Part shown: positions 17,955 to 25,956 of the stretch, one piece after another
How positions within the stretch are numbered: position 1 is the first letter of the stretch
Layout: every line of letters starts with the position of its first letter
Source: Spirochaetota bacterium
GTDB taxonomy: Bacteria > Spirochaetota > UBA4802 > UBA5550
Assembly: GCA_016929135.1 (NCBI GenBank)
Contig: JAFGJK010000031.1
Coordinates: forward strand, 17,014 to 81,013
Length of the DNA stretch: 64,000 nucleotides
Reading direction: 5' to 3'
Notes under the pieces: generated by a model
Database searches by the model: none
What the model saw: only the letters and a program-made list of their open reading frames with translations
Told to the model about the DNA's origin: nothing
Position numbers and translations under genes: made by a program

Positions 17955-18689
17955 ATGGCCAGAATCAGACAGACAGGCGCCACCATCATAGAGAACCCCG
18001 CGAGGTTCAGCTGGAAGCGCAGGCCCTCGGAGATCAGGGGCTACCAGCGCGCCTACTACGTGACCACCGAGGACGGCGATTACGTCAGGGTGGATTATAA
18101 CCTCCGGGACAAACGCGTGCGCCTCTACGTCGAGCTGGCCGAGGAGGGGGGGAGCCCCTACTACTCCGTCATCGTCAACGGCAGGATAACCACCGAGAAG
18201 AGCGAATCCAGCGGCAGGACCTTCGGGTTCGCCAGCAAGTTCCAGAGCCTGGCGGACATCTTTTACCAGATCCCGAACCGGGACGTGGTGAAGCTCATGG
18301 GGAACAATTACGGGATCGGCGCCTCGGGGCGAAAGAAGGTGGACAGGGCCCAGCGAAGGAAGGAGCTGGAGGAGACGAAGAAGCGCTACTTCAAGCCGGA
18401 AGAGGAGACCGGCGTGAAGGGGGGCTACGATGGGGAGCCGATCAACATCATAAGCCGGGTTACCCTGTCGGATTTCATGGATATCGTGATCGGCTTCGTC
18501 CTCTCCGCGGCGGCCTTTCTCTACTTCCAGTACAGCTTCATCGCCCTGGGCGTGATATCGGCCTTTTACGGCATCATCATCGGCCTCGTGGATCTTTTTT
18601 TCCGCAGCAGATCCCCCCTCTTCATCAAGGTGATATTCTTCATCCTGGTGGGGGGGGCGGCGTACATATACGGGTATTTCATGTATTGA
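17955..18689 (+). CDS. Hypothetical protein with C-terminal membrane helices
   Basis: A 244-residue protein I do not recognise. The first 145 residues are soluble and contain YVTTEDGDYVRVDYNLRD and a run of charged residues; about residues 170-240 hold three hydrophobic segments. No Shine-Dalgarno is seen before the ATG at 17955, which sits in the tail of the preceding terminator, so transcription from upstream would be poor and the real promoter and start are uncertain. A later start would lose conserved-looking sequence. Confidence 0.6.
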   Translation: MARIRQTGATIIENPARFSWKRRPSEIRGYQRAYYVTTEDGDYVRVDYNLRDKRVRLYVELAEEGGSPYYSVIVNGRITTEKSESSGRTFGFASKFQSLADIFYQIPNRDVVKLMGNNYGIGASGRKKVDRAQRRKELEETKKRYFKPEEETGVKGGYDGEPINIISRVTLSDFMDIVIGFVLSAAAFLYFQYSFIALGVISAFYGIIIGLVDLFFRSRSPLFIKVIFFILVGGAAYIYGYFMY

Positions 18690-18729
18690 ATGACGCGGGG
18701 CAATTTCAGGCGCCTGTACGATTTTGTAC

Positions 18730-18758
18730 TTGCATTGTATCCTTGCGTTTCCTATGAT
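18730..18758 (+). promoter_or_regulatory. Sigma-70-type promoter for cheW
   Basis: TTGCAT and TATGAT are separated by 17 bases, 57 bases before the cheW start, in the gap after the preceding gene. Confidence 0.6.
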
Positions 18759-18814
18759 TCTCTACAGCGTACGCCCGTCGGGGGCCTCAAGCTCAGAAGG
18801 GGAAATATCGGATC

Positions 18815-19273
18815 ATGAACAAAGAAGCGCTGTCATCAAGCTCAATCCAGATCGTCTGCTTTAAGATAGGCAAGGAAGAATACGGCATCGACATCCTGCA
18901 GGTGCAGGAGATCCTGAAGCTTCCCAGGGTTACGAAGCTCCCGAAATCGATCGATTACATCATGGGGGTGATCGACCTCCGGGGGAGGGTGATCCCCATC
19001 ATCGACCTGAGCAAAAAATTCAGGATCGCCTCGGACAGCGCCGCGGGGGGCAGGGCCATCGTGGTGGACATAGGCGGGAAGCAGGTGGGGCTCGGCATCG
19101 ATTCGGTGAGCCACGTGCTGAAGGTGGACGCCAAGGACATCGAGCCACCCCCTCCGGTGGTGAAGGGGATATCCGGGAAATATATCGTCGGCATCGCCAA
19201 GATGGAGAACGGATTCATCGTGGTGCTCGATATCTCGAAGATATTCACGAAGGACGAGATGTCCGGGATCTAG
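18815..19273 (+). CDS. cheW: Chemotaxis coupling protein CheW
   Basis: A 152-residue CheW that links chemoreceptors to the CheA kinase. Family features: QIVCFKIGKEEYGIDILQV near the N-terminus, the VIDLRGRVIPIIDL block, and the closing DISKIFTKDE. AAGGGGA lies about 10 bases before the ATG. The gene stands alone behind its own promoter. Its TAG stop overlaps the TAG stop of the convergent gene through a shared CTAG. Confidence 0.95.
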   Translation: MNKEALSSSSIQIVCFKIGKEEYGIDILQVQEILKLPRVTKLPKSIDYIMGVIDLRGRVIPIIDLSKKFRIASDSAAGGRAIVVDIGGKQVGLGIDSVSHVLKVDAKDIEPPPPVVKGISGKYIVGIAKMENGFIVVLDISKIFTKDEMSGI

Positions 19274-20457
19274 TAGGCGGCGATCAGGATCGTTTCGATC
19301 TCGGATTTCTGCAGCTCCCTGGGCGTATTCGAGATGAAGGGGTATCCCGATGCCAGGTCCGCAATCTCGCCGAATACCGATTTGCTGATTCCGTAATTTG
19401 ACAGCCTCAGGGGAATGTTCAGGTCCGCCTCGAGGCGGCGGATCGCCTCCACCGCCTTGATGGCCGCCTCGATGACGGTGATCTCCTTAACGTCCTCACC
19501 CATCACCTTCGACATCTGCACGTATTTTCCCGGAGATGACGTCAGGTTGAATTCCATGATGTGCGGCAGAATCACGCACATGGCATCGTCGAGGTTTATC
19601 TCGGCCTTGGAGGTGATCGCCAGGGAAATGGCCATGGTCGCCGAGAGGAGCGCCGTGGAGAAGGCGATGCCGGACATCACGGAGGCGGTGGAGAGGAAGA
19701 GCCGCGGCGCCGCGTTCTTCGCCTCCCTGTAGGCCACCGGCAGGTGCCGGAAGGTCATGTCGATCGCCTTGAGGGCGTAGGTGTTGATTATCTCGTTGTT
19801 CGTCTTCGATATCACCGATTCTGCGGAGAGGGAGAGGGTGCTGATCGAGGACTTCATTGCCTTCTCCTCGTCCACCAGGAGGGATATCAGCGGGTCGACG
19901 ATGGTGGCCACCGGGTAGATGCTCTCGTTGAAGTACACCCTCTTCGTGAGGTTCTTGATCTCGGTGATGAAGAAGAAGGGGGCGATCTCGAACCCCATCG
20001 TCGGGTACGCCGGGACGCTGACGAAGGGGATCGGTGGCTGCGGAAGGTCGCGCGTCGACAGGAGTTCATCGCAGAAGAGGTAGTTGTCCAGGAGCAGCGA
20101 TACCGCCTTGGCCGCGTTCAGGGACTCGATACCGCCGAATCCGATGACCATGTTGCAGTTCGTCTTTTTCAGGAAGTTAATGGCAAAGTCTATGTCCTCG
20201 GTGTTGGGCGACGGGGGGAGCTCGTCGTATATGATGCAGCCGATGTCCGCCTCCTTAAGAGAGTCGGAGATCTTCTCGATTATTTTCTGAAAGACCTCGA
20301 AATCCGGGGAGGTGGTGATCAGCACGCTCCTGGAGCCGTAGCGGCCTACCACGCCGGCGATGGTCTTCATGATATCCATGCGTATGAATATCTCGGTGGG
20401 CAGGTGAAAATCCGGCTTCAGCTCCTCAGTGGCGTTTCTTCGAAGTGTCTGTTGCAT
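19270..20457 (-). CDS. Iron-type alcohol dehydrogenase homologue lacking metal ligands
   Basis: A 395-residue protein of the iron-containing (group III) alcohol dehydrogenase family: N-terminal nucleotide-binding domain with VIGFGGIESLNAAKAVSL (where enzymes carry GGGS..D), the PTMGFEIAPF loop (enzymes: PTTAGTGSE), and a C-terminal helical domain with ILPHIMEFN. Where enzymes have the metal ligands Asp-x-x-x-His and the two later His residues, this protein appears to read STLSLSAES, AISLAIT and KAEINLDD, so all four ligands seem absent. It may be a non-catalytic relative. It sits alone between cheW (convergent) and a terminator. Confidence 0.8.
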   Translation of the reverse strand: MQQTLRRNATEELKPDFHLPTEIFIRMDIMKTIAGVVGRYGSRSVLITTSPDFEVFQKIIEKISDSLKEADIGCIIYDELPPSPNTEDIDFAINFLKKTNCNMVIGFGGIESLNAAKAVSLLLDNYLFCDELLSTRDLPQPPIPFVSVPAYPTMGFEIAPFFFITEIKNLTKRVYFNESIYPVATIVDPLISLLVDEEKAMKSSISTLSLSAESVISKTNNEIINTYALKAIDMTFRHLPVAYREAKNAAPRLFLSTASVMSGIAFSTALLSATMAISLAITSKAEINLDDAMCVILPHIMEFNLTSSPGKYVQMSKVMGEDVKEITVIEAAIKAVEAIRRLEADLNIPLRLSNYGISKSVFGEIADLASGYPFISNTPRELQKSEIETILIAAY

Positions 20458-20514
20458 GCCGTTGTTCCCTGCAGTGCCCCGTGGTGACAGTGATCAGCGA
20501 GTCCCTCTACCCAT

Positions 20515-20547
20515 AAAAAAAGCGGATAGCTGTAGCTCCGCTTTTTT
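20515..20547 (-). terminator. Rho-independent terminator after flgM
   Basis: On the minus strand AAAAAAGCGGA pairs with TCCGCTTTTTTT around a 10-base loop. It ends flgM transcripts 22 bases past the stop. The T run exists on both strands so it could act in both directions. Confidence 0.8.
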
Positions 20548-20568
20548 CGTCTCTATGTGTGCCCTTCG

Positions 20569-20862
20569 TTATCGCCGAAGCAGAAACGTCGCGATCCTCT
20601 CGGCAACCTTCTCAATGATGCGGTCGTCGTCGAAGTTGTAGGTGCCGTTGGCGATCTGCTCCCTCAGCTGGTTTACTCGCTCGGTGCGGACATCGGGTGC
20701 CTCGCGAACGATCTGCGTCTGGCGAGCCGCATCGGCCGCCATCTTCCCCTCAGTGGAGATATGCACCGAATCGTCCCTTCTGGTCTCGCGCGCCTGCGGA
20801 ACGTTTCTGCTCTTGCGCGGTTCAACGATATTGTTGATGTTCCCAATCTTGTCGATTACCAT
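20569..20862 (-). CDS. flgM: Anti-sigma-28 factor FlgM
   Basis: A 97-residue predicted FlgM, inhibitor of the flagellar sigma factor. The N-terminus MVIDKIGNINNI matches spirochaete FlgM proteins, the middle is flexible and polar, and the C-terminal half, with RTERVNQLREQIANGTYNFD and a final helix (IIEKVAERIATFLL), is the sigma-binding pattern. I chose the ATG at 20862; a GTG at 20871 is also open. It lies downstream of rsmI but has its own sigma-28-type promoter and a terminator. Confidence 0.82.
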   Translation of the reverse strand: MVIDKIGNINNIVEPRKSRNVPQARETRRDDSVHISTEGKMAADAARQTQIVREAPDVRTERVNQLREQIANGTYNFDDDRIIEKVAERIATFLLRR

Positions 20863-20882
20863 CTCATTCACCCTGTCTCATT

Positions 20883-20911
20883 CTGTTATATATATCGGCA
20901 TAATTTGTCAA
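20883..20911 (-). promoter_or_regulatory. Possible overlapping sigma-70 promoter of flgM
   Basis: On the minus strand TTGACA and TAACAG are 17 bases apart, or TTGACA and TATAAC 15 apart, overlapping the sigma-28 elements. Basal flgM expression could come from here. Confidence 0.45.
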
Positions 20912-20918
20912 TTCTTTA
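20892..20918 (-). promoter_or_regulatory. Sigma-28 (flagellar) promoter of flgM
   Basis: Read on the minus strand: TAAA, 15 bases, GCCGATAT. The flagellar consensus is TAAA-N15-GCCGATAA, so only the last base differs. It lies about 30 bases before the flgM start. Confidence 0.75.
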
Positions 20919-21023
20919 ATGAAATATACATAAATATAGGAGCATATACATGAAAAAGCAATAAAAAAATGGAGTGACCGGGAGGGGGCTTCGGGGGGGG
21001 GGAAAGGGGGCAGGTGCGGTGAA

Positions 21024-21725
21024 TCATTCACCCTCGCCGCTGCGCTCACCCCGATTCAGGATCGCCACGGTGAATTCCCCCTTTTCCTTGAGGCCGTCGA
21101 TCCCCGCACAAATCTCCTCGATGGTGCCGTGGAGGTATTCCTCGAAGTATTTGGTCATCTCGCGGCCGATCACCACCTCCGCTCCCGGGTAGACCTCGCC
21201 GACGGCTACCAGGGTCTTTTTGATCCGGTAGGGGGATTCGTAGATCACGATGATGCCGGGTATATGCATGAAGGCGGCGAGCTCGCGCCTGCGGCGGGAG
21301 TCCTTCTTGCTCAGGAAACCGGCGAAGAGGACCGTGGTTTCCGGGAAGCCCGCCACGGACACGATGGCGGCCAGGGCCGACGGACCGGGCAGGGGCGTCA
21401 CGGGGATGCCCCGTTTCCGGGCCTCCCTGACGGCGACGCTCCCCGGATCGGAAACCGAGGGGGTGCCCGAGTCGGTGATGTATGCCGCCGATTCGCCGGA
21501 GGCCAGGACCGACATCAGCTCATCGACCCTGTGCTGGGGCGAATGGGCATGCAGGGACCGCAGGGGGATCTGTATGCCGTAATGGTCCAGGAGCTTTTTT
21601 GTCTGACGCGTGTCCTCGCAGTAGACGCGGGTTACCTCCTCCCTCAGGACCCTGACGGCCCTGTGGGTCATGTCCTCCAGATTGCCGATGGGCGATGCGA
21701 TGATGTAGAGGGTCCCCGGGGACAC
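21024..21725 (-). CDS. rsmI: 16S rRNA (cytidine-1402-2'-O)-methyltransferase RsmI
   Basis: A 233-residue tetrapyrrole-methylase-fold enzyme that methylates C1402 of 16S rRNA. Family features: LYIIASPIGNLEDMTHRAV at the N-terminus, CEDTRQTKKLL, the SAM-site AYITDSGTPSVSDPG and TPLPGPSA. It starts at a GTG just after the stop of the upstream esterase gene, with AGGA ahead, so the two are likely co-transcribed. Confidence 0.95.
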   Translation of the reverse strand: MSPGTLYIIASPIGNLEDMTHRAVRVLREEVTRVYCEDTRQTKKLLDHYGIQIPLRSLHAHSPQHRVDELMSVLASGESAAYITDSGTPSVSDPGSVAVREARKRGIPVTPLPGPSALAAIVSVAGFPETTVLFAGFLSKKDSRRRRELAAFMHIPGIIVIYESPYRIKKTLVAVGEVYPGAEVVIGREMTKYFEEYLHGTIEEICAGIDGLKEKGEFTVAILNRGERSGEGE

Positions 21726-21728
21726 CGG

Positions 21729-22799
21729 TCATTCCTGTTCCAGGAAAAATTTGACCACCGGCGGCACCTCGCTCCTCCAGTAGCCGAAATCGTGCCCCTC
21801 CTTATCCGGGGCGCTGAAGCGGACCGGCGTCTTCGGGTGGTACTTCACGATGGCGTCGTGAAGGGACTTGCTCTGCTCGAAGGGCACGATCCTGTCCATC
21901 TTCCCGTGGCCGATGTAGAGGGGCATATCCCACTTGCCGGTGATGATCTTCACCTCCGGGTTGTCGACGCCGTACCATCGCCTCATGAATTGGCGGTAGG
22001 GCCCGTAGATGGCCGTGATGAGGCGATCGTGCGGCATCGCCAGCTGGTTGAAGTCTCCCGAAAGGGCCGCCCCGGCGGTGAAGAGACCGGGATTGTTGAG
22101 CGCCGTCATCACCACACCCCTCCCGCCGGTGGAGAGCCCCAGGACAAAGTTCCTGTTCCCCTTCCTGAAGAGCCCGTATTTTTCCTGCAGGGTGGGGATC
22201 AGGACCCTGCTGATCCACGTGCCGCCGGGCGTGGCGGCCCACTTGAGGATCGTCTCCGGGAAGTACTGGGTCTCGTAGAGGGTCACGGTCATCTCCGGGA
22301 AGACCAGCCTGAGGCCGTGCTCCTCGGCGAGCTTCAGGAGATCGGTCTCCTGCTGCCACCGCTTACGGGAGAACTTCCATCCCGGAAGGATCAGCATGTC
22401 CCCCTGGAGTTGGCGGTTTTTCGGGACGAATATGTCCACCTCGATATCTCTGGGGGTACGCTGCCTCTTCTTTATCTTCTTCATCTTCCGCTGCACTTTC
22501 TTCTGCTCTTTCGCCGTATCGGCAGACGTGTCCCCACCGGCACCGCCCTCGGCATCCGGTAATGCGGAGGCCTTCGATGCGTCCTCGCCGCTCTCCGGGG
22601 TCTGCGCCCTCTGCTCGTCGGCCGTCACATCGGCCGCCGGCGCCAGTGTCTCGGGGAGCGTGATGGTGGTGATGCCGCCGGAGAGCCGTTGAACGGCGCC
22701 GTCCTGCGTGCTCCCGCAGGAGAGGGTGAGGAGAAACAGAAGGATGAGCGCCGTGGTCTGCGACGGGATTCCTGCGTATAGGTCTGCTCTCGGTTTCAT
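21729..22799 (-). CDS. Lipoprotein alpha/beta-hydrolase (esterase D-like)
   Basis: A 356-residue predicted lipoprotein: signal peptide ending in the lipobox LTLSC (Cys about 28), then an Ala/Asp-rich and Lys-rich linker (KKVQRKMKKIKKRQRT), and a hydrolase domain from about residue 115. The nucleophile elbow is GLSTGGRG; the acid is probably Asp in HGKMDRIVP and the base His in DKEGHDFGYW. The ATG at 22799 has GGAGG upstream; a longer open frame exists but lacks a signal peptide at its start. Substrate unknown. The end is coupled to rsmI. Confidence 0.82.
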   Translation of the reverse strand: MKPRADLYAGIPSQTTALILLFLLTLSCGSTQDGAVQRLSGGITTITLPETLAPAADVTADEQRAQTPESGEDASKASALPDAEGGAGGDTSADTAKEQKKVQRKMKKIKKRQRTPRDIEVDIFVPKNRQLQGDMLILPGWKFSRKRWQQETDLLKLAEEHGLRLVFPEMTVTLYETQYFPETILKWAATPGGTWISRVLIPTLQEKYGLFRKGNRNFVLGLSTGGRGVVMTALNNPGLFTAGAALSGDFNQLAMPHDRLITAIYGPYRQFMRRWYGVDNPEVKIITGKWDMPLYIGHGKMDRIVPFEQSKSLHDAIVKYHPKTPVRFSAPDKEGHDFGYWRSEVPPVVKFFLEQE

Positions 22800-22913
22800 G
22801 GGGCGCCTCCATGGTGCGGGGTGATAAGTGGTTTCGATTCGGGCCGCTCCGCAGTGTGGGGGCATCCCGGAAGGTAGTCAAGAATTTTACACCCCCCGCC
22901 CCGAAAATACTGT

Positions 22914-22944
22914 TTGACAGTCGCCTCCCCGGGGTTCCTGTATA
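22914..22944 (+). promoter_or_regulatory. Possible promoter of tgt giving a near-leaderless mRNA
   Basis: TTGACA and TGTATA are 19 bases apart. The spacing is long, but the -10 ends only 4 bases before the tgt start codon, so the transcript would have almost no leader. Confidence 0.35.
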
Positions 22945-22948
22945 CGGG

Positions 22949-24088
22949 ATGGATTTTCGTGTGCTCCATAGAGACCCGGAGACCGGCGCGCGGGTGTGCC
23001 GGATCGAAACGACCCGGGGTACGGTGACGACGCCGGTATTCATGCCGGTGGCCACACGCGGCGCCGTCCGCGCGCTTTCGATGGAGGAATTCCGCACCCT
23101 GGGTTTCGACATACTCCTGTCCAACACCTATCATCTCTATCTGCGGCCGGGAACCGAGGTGCTGCAGCGGGCCGGCGGCCTGCACCGGTTCATGAACTAT
23201 CACCGTCCGGTCCTCACCGATTCGGGGGGATTCCAGGTCTTCTCGCTCTCCGATTTCAGGAAGATACGCGAGGATGGCATCGAGTTCAGGTCTCACATCG
23301 ACGGCCGCGCCCATTTTTTCACCCCGGAGCGGGTGCTGGAGATACAGAGGATCATCGGCTCCGATATCATGATGGTGCTGGACGAGTGCACGCATTACCC
23401 GGTGGACGAGGAGACTGCCGGCCGCGCCGTGCGGCGCACGGTGCACTGGGCGGAGAGGTCGTACCGACTCTGGCGGGATTCCTTCGACAGGGGGGGGCAG
23501 AGCCTCTTTGCCATCGTGCAGGGGAGCACCTTCCCCGCGCTGAGGAGGTCCTGCGCGGAGCGCCTGCGGGAATACGATTTCCCCGGGTATGCCATCGGCG
23601 GGCTTTCCGTGGGTGAGCCGAAGGAGCTGTACCGGGAGATCACTGAATTGACGGTGTCGCACCTCCCGGCCGACAGGCCCCGGTACATGATGGGGGTGGG
23701 GAGCCCCATGGAGATACTCTTCGCGGTCCGTCACGGCGTCGACATGTTCGACTGTGTGATGCCCACGAGGATCGCCAGGAACGGCGCCCTCTACACCTCG
23801 GCGGGGAGGATCAACATCAAGGGGGCCCGCTACCGCTCCGATCACGGCCCGCTGGATGAACATTGCAGCTGTTATGTGTGCAGAAAATTTTCCCGGGCAT
23901 ACCTGCACCACCTCTTCAGGGTGGGGGAGATATCATCGCTGATATACAACACCTACCACAATCTTTTTTTCATGATGTCCTTCATGAGGGAGATACAGGG
24001 GGCGATCCAGGATGGGCGGTTCGGCGAGTTGTACGACCGCTGGAATTCGGTCTACGGCGTTGCCGGGCCGGTAAATTGGGGGGGCTGA
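22949..24088 (+). CDS. tgt: Queuine/preQ1 tRNA-ribosyltransferase
   Basis: Exchanges guanine for preQ1 at position 34 of tRNAs, a step in queuosine formation. The protein is 379 residues. Seen: catalytic-region LTDSGGFQVFSL, FDCVMPTRIARNGALYTSAG with the second catalytic Asp, and zinc ligands in HCSCYVCRKF followed by YLHHLF. The frame is open from 22811, but the ATG at 22949 gives the standard N-terminus. No good Shine-Dalgarno precedes it, in keeping with the promoter lying directly upstream. Confidence 0.95.
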   Translation: MDFRVLHRDPETGARVCRIETTRGTVTTPVFMPVATRGAVRALSMEEFRTLGFDILLSNTYHLYLRPGTEVLQRAGGLHRFMNYHRPVLTDSGGFQVFSLSDFRKIREDGIEFRSHIDGRAHFFTPERVLEIQRIIGSDIMMVLDECTHYPVDEETAGRAVRRTVHWAERSYRLWRDSFDRGGQSLFAIVQGSTFPALRRSCAERLREYDFPGYAIGGLSVGEPKELYREITELTVSHLPADRPRYMMGVGSPMEILFAVRHGVDMFDCVMPTRIARNGALYTSAGRINIKGARYRSDHGPLDEHCSCYVCRKFSRAYLHHLFRVGEISSLIYNTYHNLFFMMSFMREIQGAIQDGRFGELYDRWNSVYGVAGPVNWGG

Positions 24089-24099
24089 TATTATTTATC

Positions 24100-24127
24100 T
24101 TGACACCAGAGGTAAATGCTATATAGT
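24100..24127 (+). promoter_or_regulatory. Sigma-70-type promoter for STAS gene
   Basis: TTGACA and TATAGT are separated by 16 bases, 45 bases before the STAS gene start. Confidence 0.65.
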
Positions 24128-24171
24128 GTGCGCGATTCGTGCTATATCCGTAGGGAAAGGAGTCATATGGG

Positions 24172-24510
24172 ATGGACATCAACTCGAGATCAAGGGGGGA
24201 AGTGGTAATTCTCGACATCGCCGGCGAGATTGATCTCTACAATGCTCCTGAAATCAAGGATATCATCAACAAGCTGATCGAAGAAAAAAAGTACAACGTG
24301 ATCATAAATCTCGAGAAGGTATCATATATCGATTCCTCCGGCATCGGAGCGCTCATCTCAAGTCTTTCCAACCTGAAAAAATACCAGGGGGGATTGAAAA
24401 TCATCAACGTCTTCGCCTCGGTGAGAAAGGTCTTTGAGCTCACGAAGCTCACATCGTTTTTCGAGATATTCGACTCCGAGGAGGAGGCAGTAGGCTCCTT
24501 TACCGGATGA
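24172..24510 (+). CDS. Anti-sigma factor antagonist (STAS domain)
   Basis: A 112-residue single STAS-domain protein like SpoIIAA/RsbV, which bind an anti-sigma kinase in partner-switch pathways. The phospho-acceptor serine lies in YIDSSGIGALISSL. AAAGGAG is 10 bases before the ATG. Nearby in the window are possible pathway partners: a REC-PP2C phosphatase at 47.4 kb and a group 2 sigma factor at 26 kb, though no RsbW-type kinase is seen. Confidence 0.93.
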   Translation: MDINSRSRGEVVILDIAGEIDLYNAPEIKDIINKLIEEKKYNVIINLEKVSYIDSSGIGALISSLSNLKKYQGGLKIINVFASVRKVFELTKLTSFFEIFDSEEEAVGSFTG

Positions 24511-24584
24511 TCCCCGCGCTCGGGGGAGTCTGAACGCTTTAACCGCCCGCTGTGGCGGCACATCAATTCTTCGGGTTATCCGCT

Positions 24585-25784
24585 ATGAAAAAGACGTGTA
24601 AGGCTGTTACGCTCGCGATGCTTTTATCCCTCGTGGTGCTTGCATGCGGTGACAAGATTCCCATTACCGAAATGACGCAGGCCCGGAGCGCCATCAGCAG
24701 GGCCGAATCGGTTCGTGCCGAGAAATACGCGCCGAAGGAATTCGAAGAGGCAAAGGCGAAGCTCTTGGAGTGCCATGATCTCATCGTGAGGGAGGAGTTC
24801 TCCGACGCGAAGGAGGCGGCGGAGCAATCAGGCGCGCTGGCCCGCGAGGCCTACGACAAATCGCTCCCGCTCCTGGCGAAGGACACCCTGGACAGCGCCG
24901 AGAAGAGCCTCGAGGACGCCGAGGAGGCCTACGCGGAGAAGCTGGCCCCGGAGGAGTACAGCGGCGCAAAGAGGGATTTCGACAGCGCCGGCACGCTTTT
25001 TCAGGAGAAGCAATTTTATCCGTCCTATAAGAAGGCGCTCGACGCCGACGCGGAGGCCAAGAACGCCAGATCGGTCGCCCTGGGGAAGAAATCGGCCCTT
25101 CAGGAGAGCATCGACGAAGTGCGCCACGTTCTCCGCGAGGCCGAGAATTACGACGCCAAGACCCACGCGCCGGAAAAGTACGAACAGGCGTCGAGCCACC
25201 TGGAGGCGGCGAACACCGCGTACGGGGCCCAGGAGTTGAAAAAGGGGTACAGCGAGGTCGCCGTGGCCAAGATAAACGCTGACGAGGCCTACCTGATAGC
25301 CTCCGAGGCGACGGCGAAGTCCAGGCTCGCCCAGGCGGGCGTTGCGGTGGAGAAGGCCGAGAGGGTATCCTTCCCGGCGGCCAAGGACGATGTCGTTGCC
25401 GCGAGGGAGTACTATTCCCGCGCGAAGACCTCCCTGGGCGAGGAGAAATTCAAGGAATCGATCGATTCATCGGACGAGGCCATCAGGATCGCCACCGTCG
25501 CCATGGGGATGAAGGAGGCGGCGGACGAGAATATCGCCCTGAGCGGAAGGGAGGAGGGGGATACGGAGGAGTCCGGGGGGGACCAGGTGTCTTCGGAGTC
25601 CTCGGACTATACCCTCTACACGGTGAAATACCGACGGCATTCCAGGGACTGCCTCTGGAGGATATCCGGCAGGTTCTACAGGAACCCCCGTCTGTGGCGC
25701 AAGATATATGATGCCAACAAGGACCGGGTATCAAATCCCGACTTCATCCTTCCCGGATGGGTGCTGAAGATACCGAAGAATTGA
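24585..25784 (+). CDS. Lipoprotein with DUF4398-like repeats and C-terminal LysM
   Basis: A 399-residue predicted outer-surface or periplasmic lipoprotein: signal peptide with lipobox VVLAC (Cys 21), several helical repeats rich in Ala, Glu and Lys (patterns AEKYAPKEFEEAK and EKLAPEEYSGAK; about residues 35-320) that resemble DUF4398, an acidic linker, and a C-terminal peptidoglycan-binding LysM-like domain with CLWRISGRFYRNPRLWRKIY and PGWVLKIP. It lies directly before a group 2 sigma factor, an arrangement like nlpD-rpoS in enterobacteria. Confidence 0.85.
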   Translation: MKKTCKAVTLAMLLSLVVLACGDKIPITEMTQARSAISRAESVRAEKYAPKEFEEAKAKLLECHDLIVREEFSDAKEAAEQSGALAREAYDKSLPLLAKDTLDSAEKSLEDAEEAYAEKLAPEEYSGAKRDFDSAGTLFQEKQFYPSYKKALDADAEAKNARSVALGKKSALQESIDEVRHVLREAENYDAKTHAPEKYEQASSHLEAANTAYGAQELKKGYSEVAVAKINADEAYLIASEATAKSRLAQAGVAVEKAERVSFPAAKDDVVAAREYYSRAKTSLGEEKFKESIDSSDEAIRIATVAMGMKEAADENIALSGREEGDTEESGGDQVSSESSDYTLYTVKYRRHSRDCLWRISGRFYRNPRLWRKIYDANKDRVSNPDFILPGWVLKIPKN

Positions 25785-25841
25785 ACGCAGGGAATTCATA
25801 CCGAACCTTACTGCCAAGAATTGTACGAAACGGTCGCGGAG

Positions 25842-25863
25842 CGCCCGGGGACTGCCCCGGGCG
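25842..25863 (+). other. Perfect GC hairpin before sigma factor gene
   Basis: CGCCCGGGG and CCCCGGGCG form a 9-base-pair stem with a four-base loop, 58 bases after the lipoprotein stop. No T run follows, so it is not a standard terminator; it could slow read-through or stabilise the upstream mRNA. Confidence 0.5.
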
Positions 25864-25888
25864 GTCTGTACGTTGCGCAGAAATAGGC

Positions 25889-25916
25889 TTGACGCGATAT
25901 CGCATGGTTCGATAGC
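25889..25916 (+). promoter_or_regulatory. Possible promoter of group 2 sigma factor gene
   Basis: TTGACG and GATAGC are 16 bases apart, 41 bases before the start codon. Confidence 0.4.
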
Positions 25917-25956
25917 GTGTGTTTCGTAGCGGCGGGATAGTCCCCCGCGCGCCGAT

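Noticed and set aside
19561..20487. 308-codon plus-strand frame opposite the dehydrogenase homologue
   Set aside because: Arg/Gly/Glu-rich shadow without known domain; the minus-strand protein has a recognisable fold.
21129..22562. 477-codon plus-strand frame opposite rsmI and the esterase
   Set aside because: Crosses two recognisable genes and has antisense-type composition.
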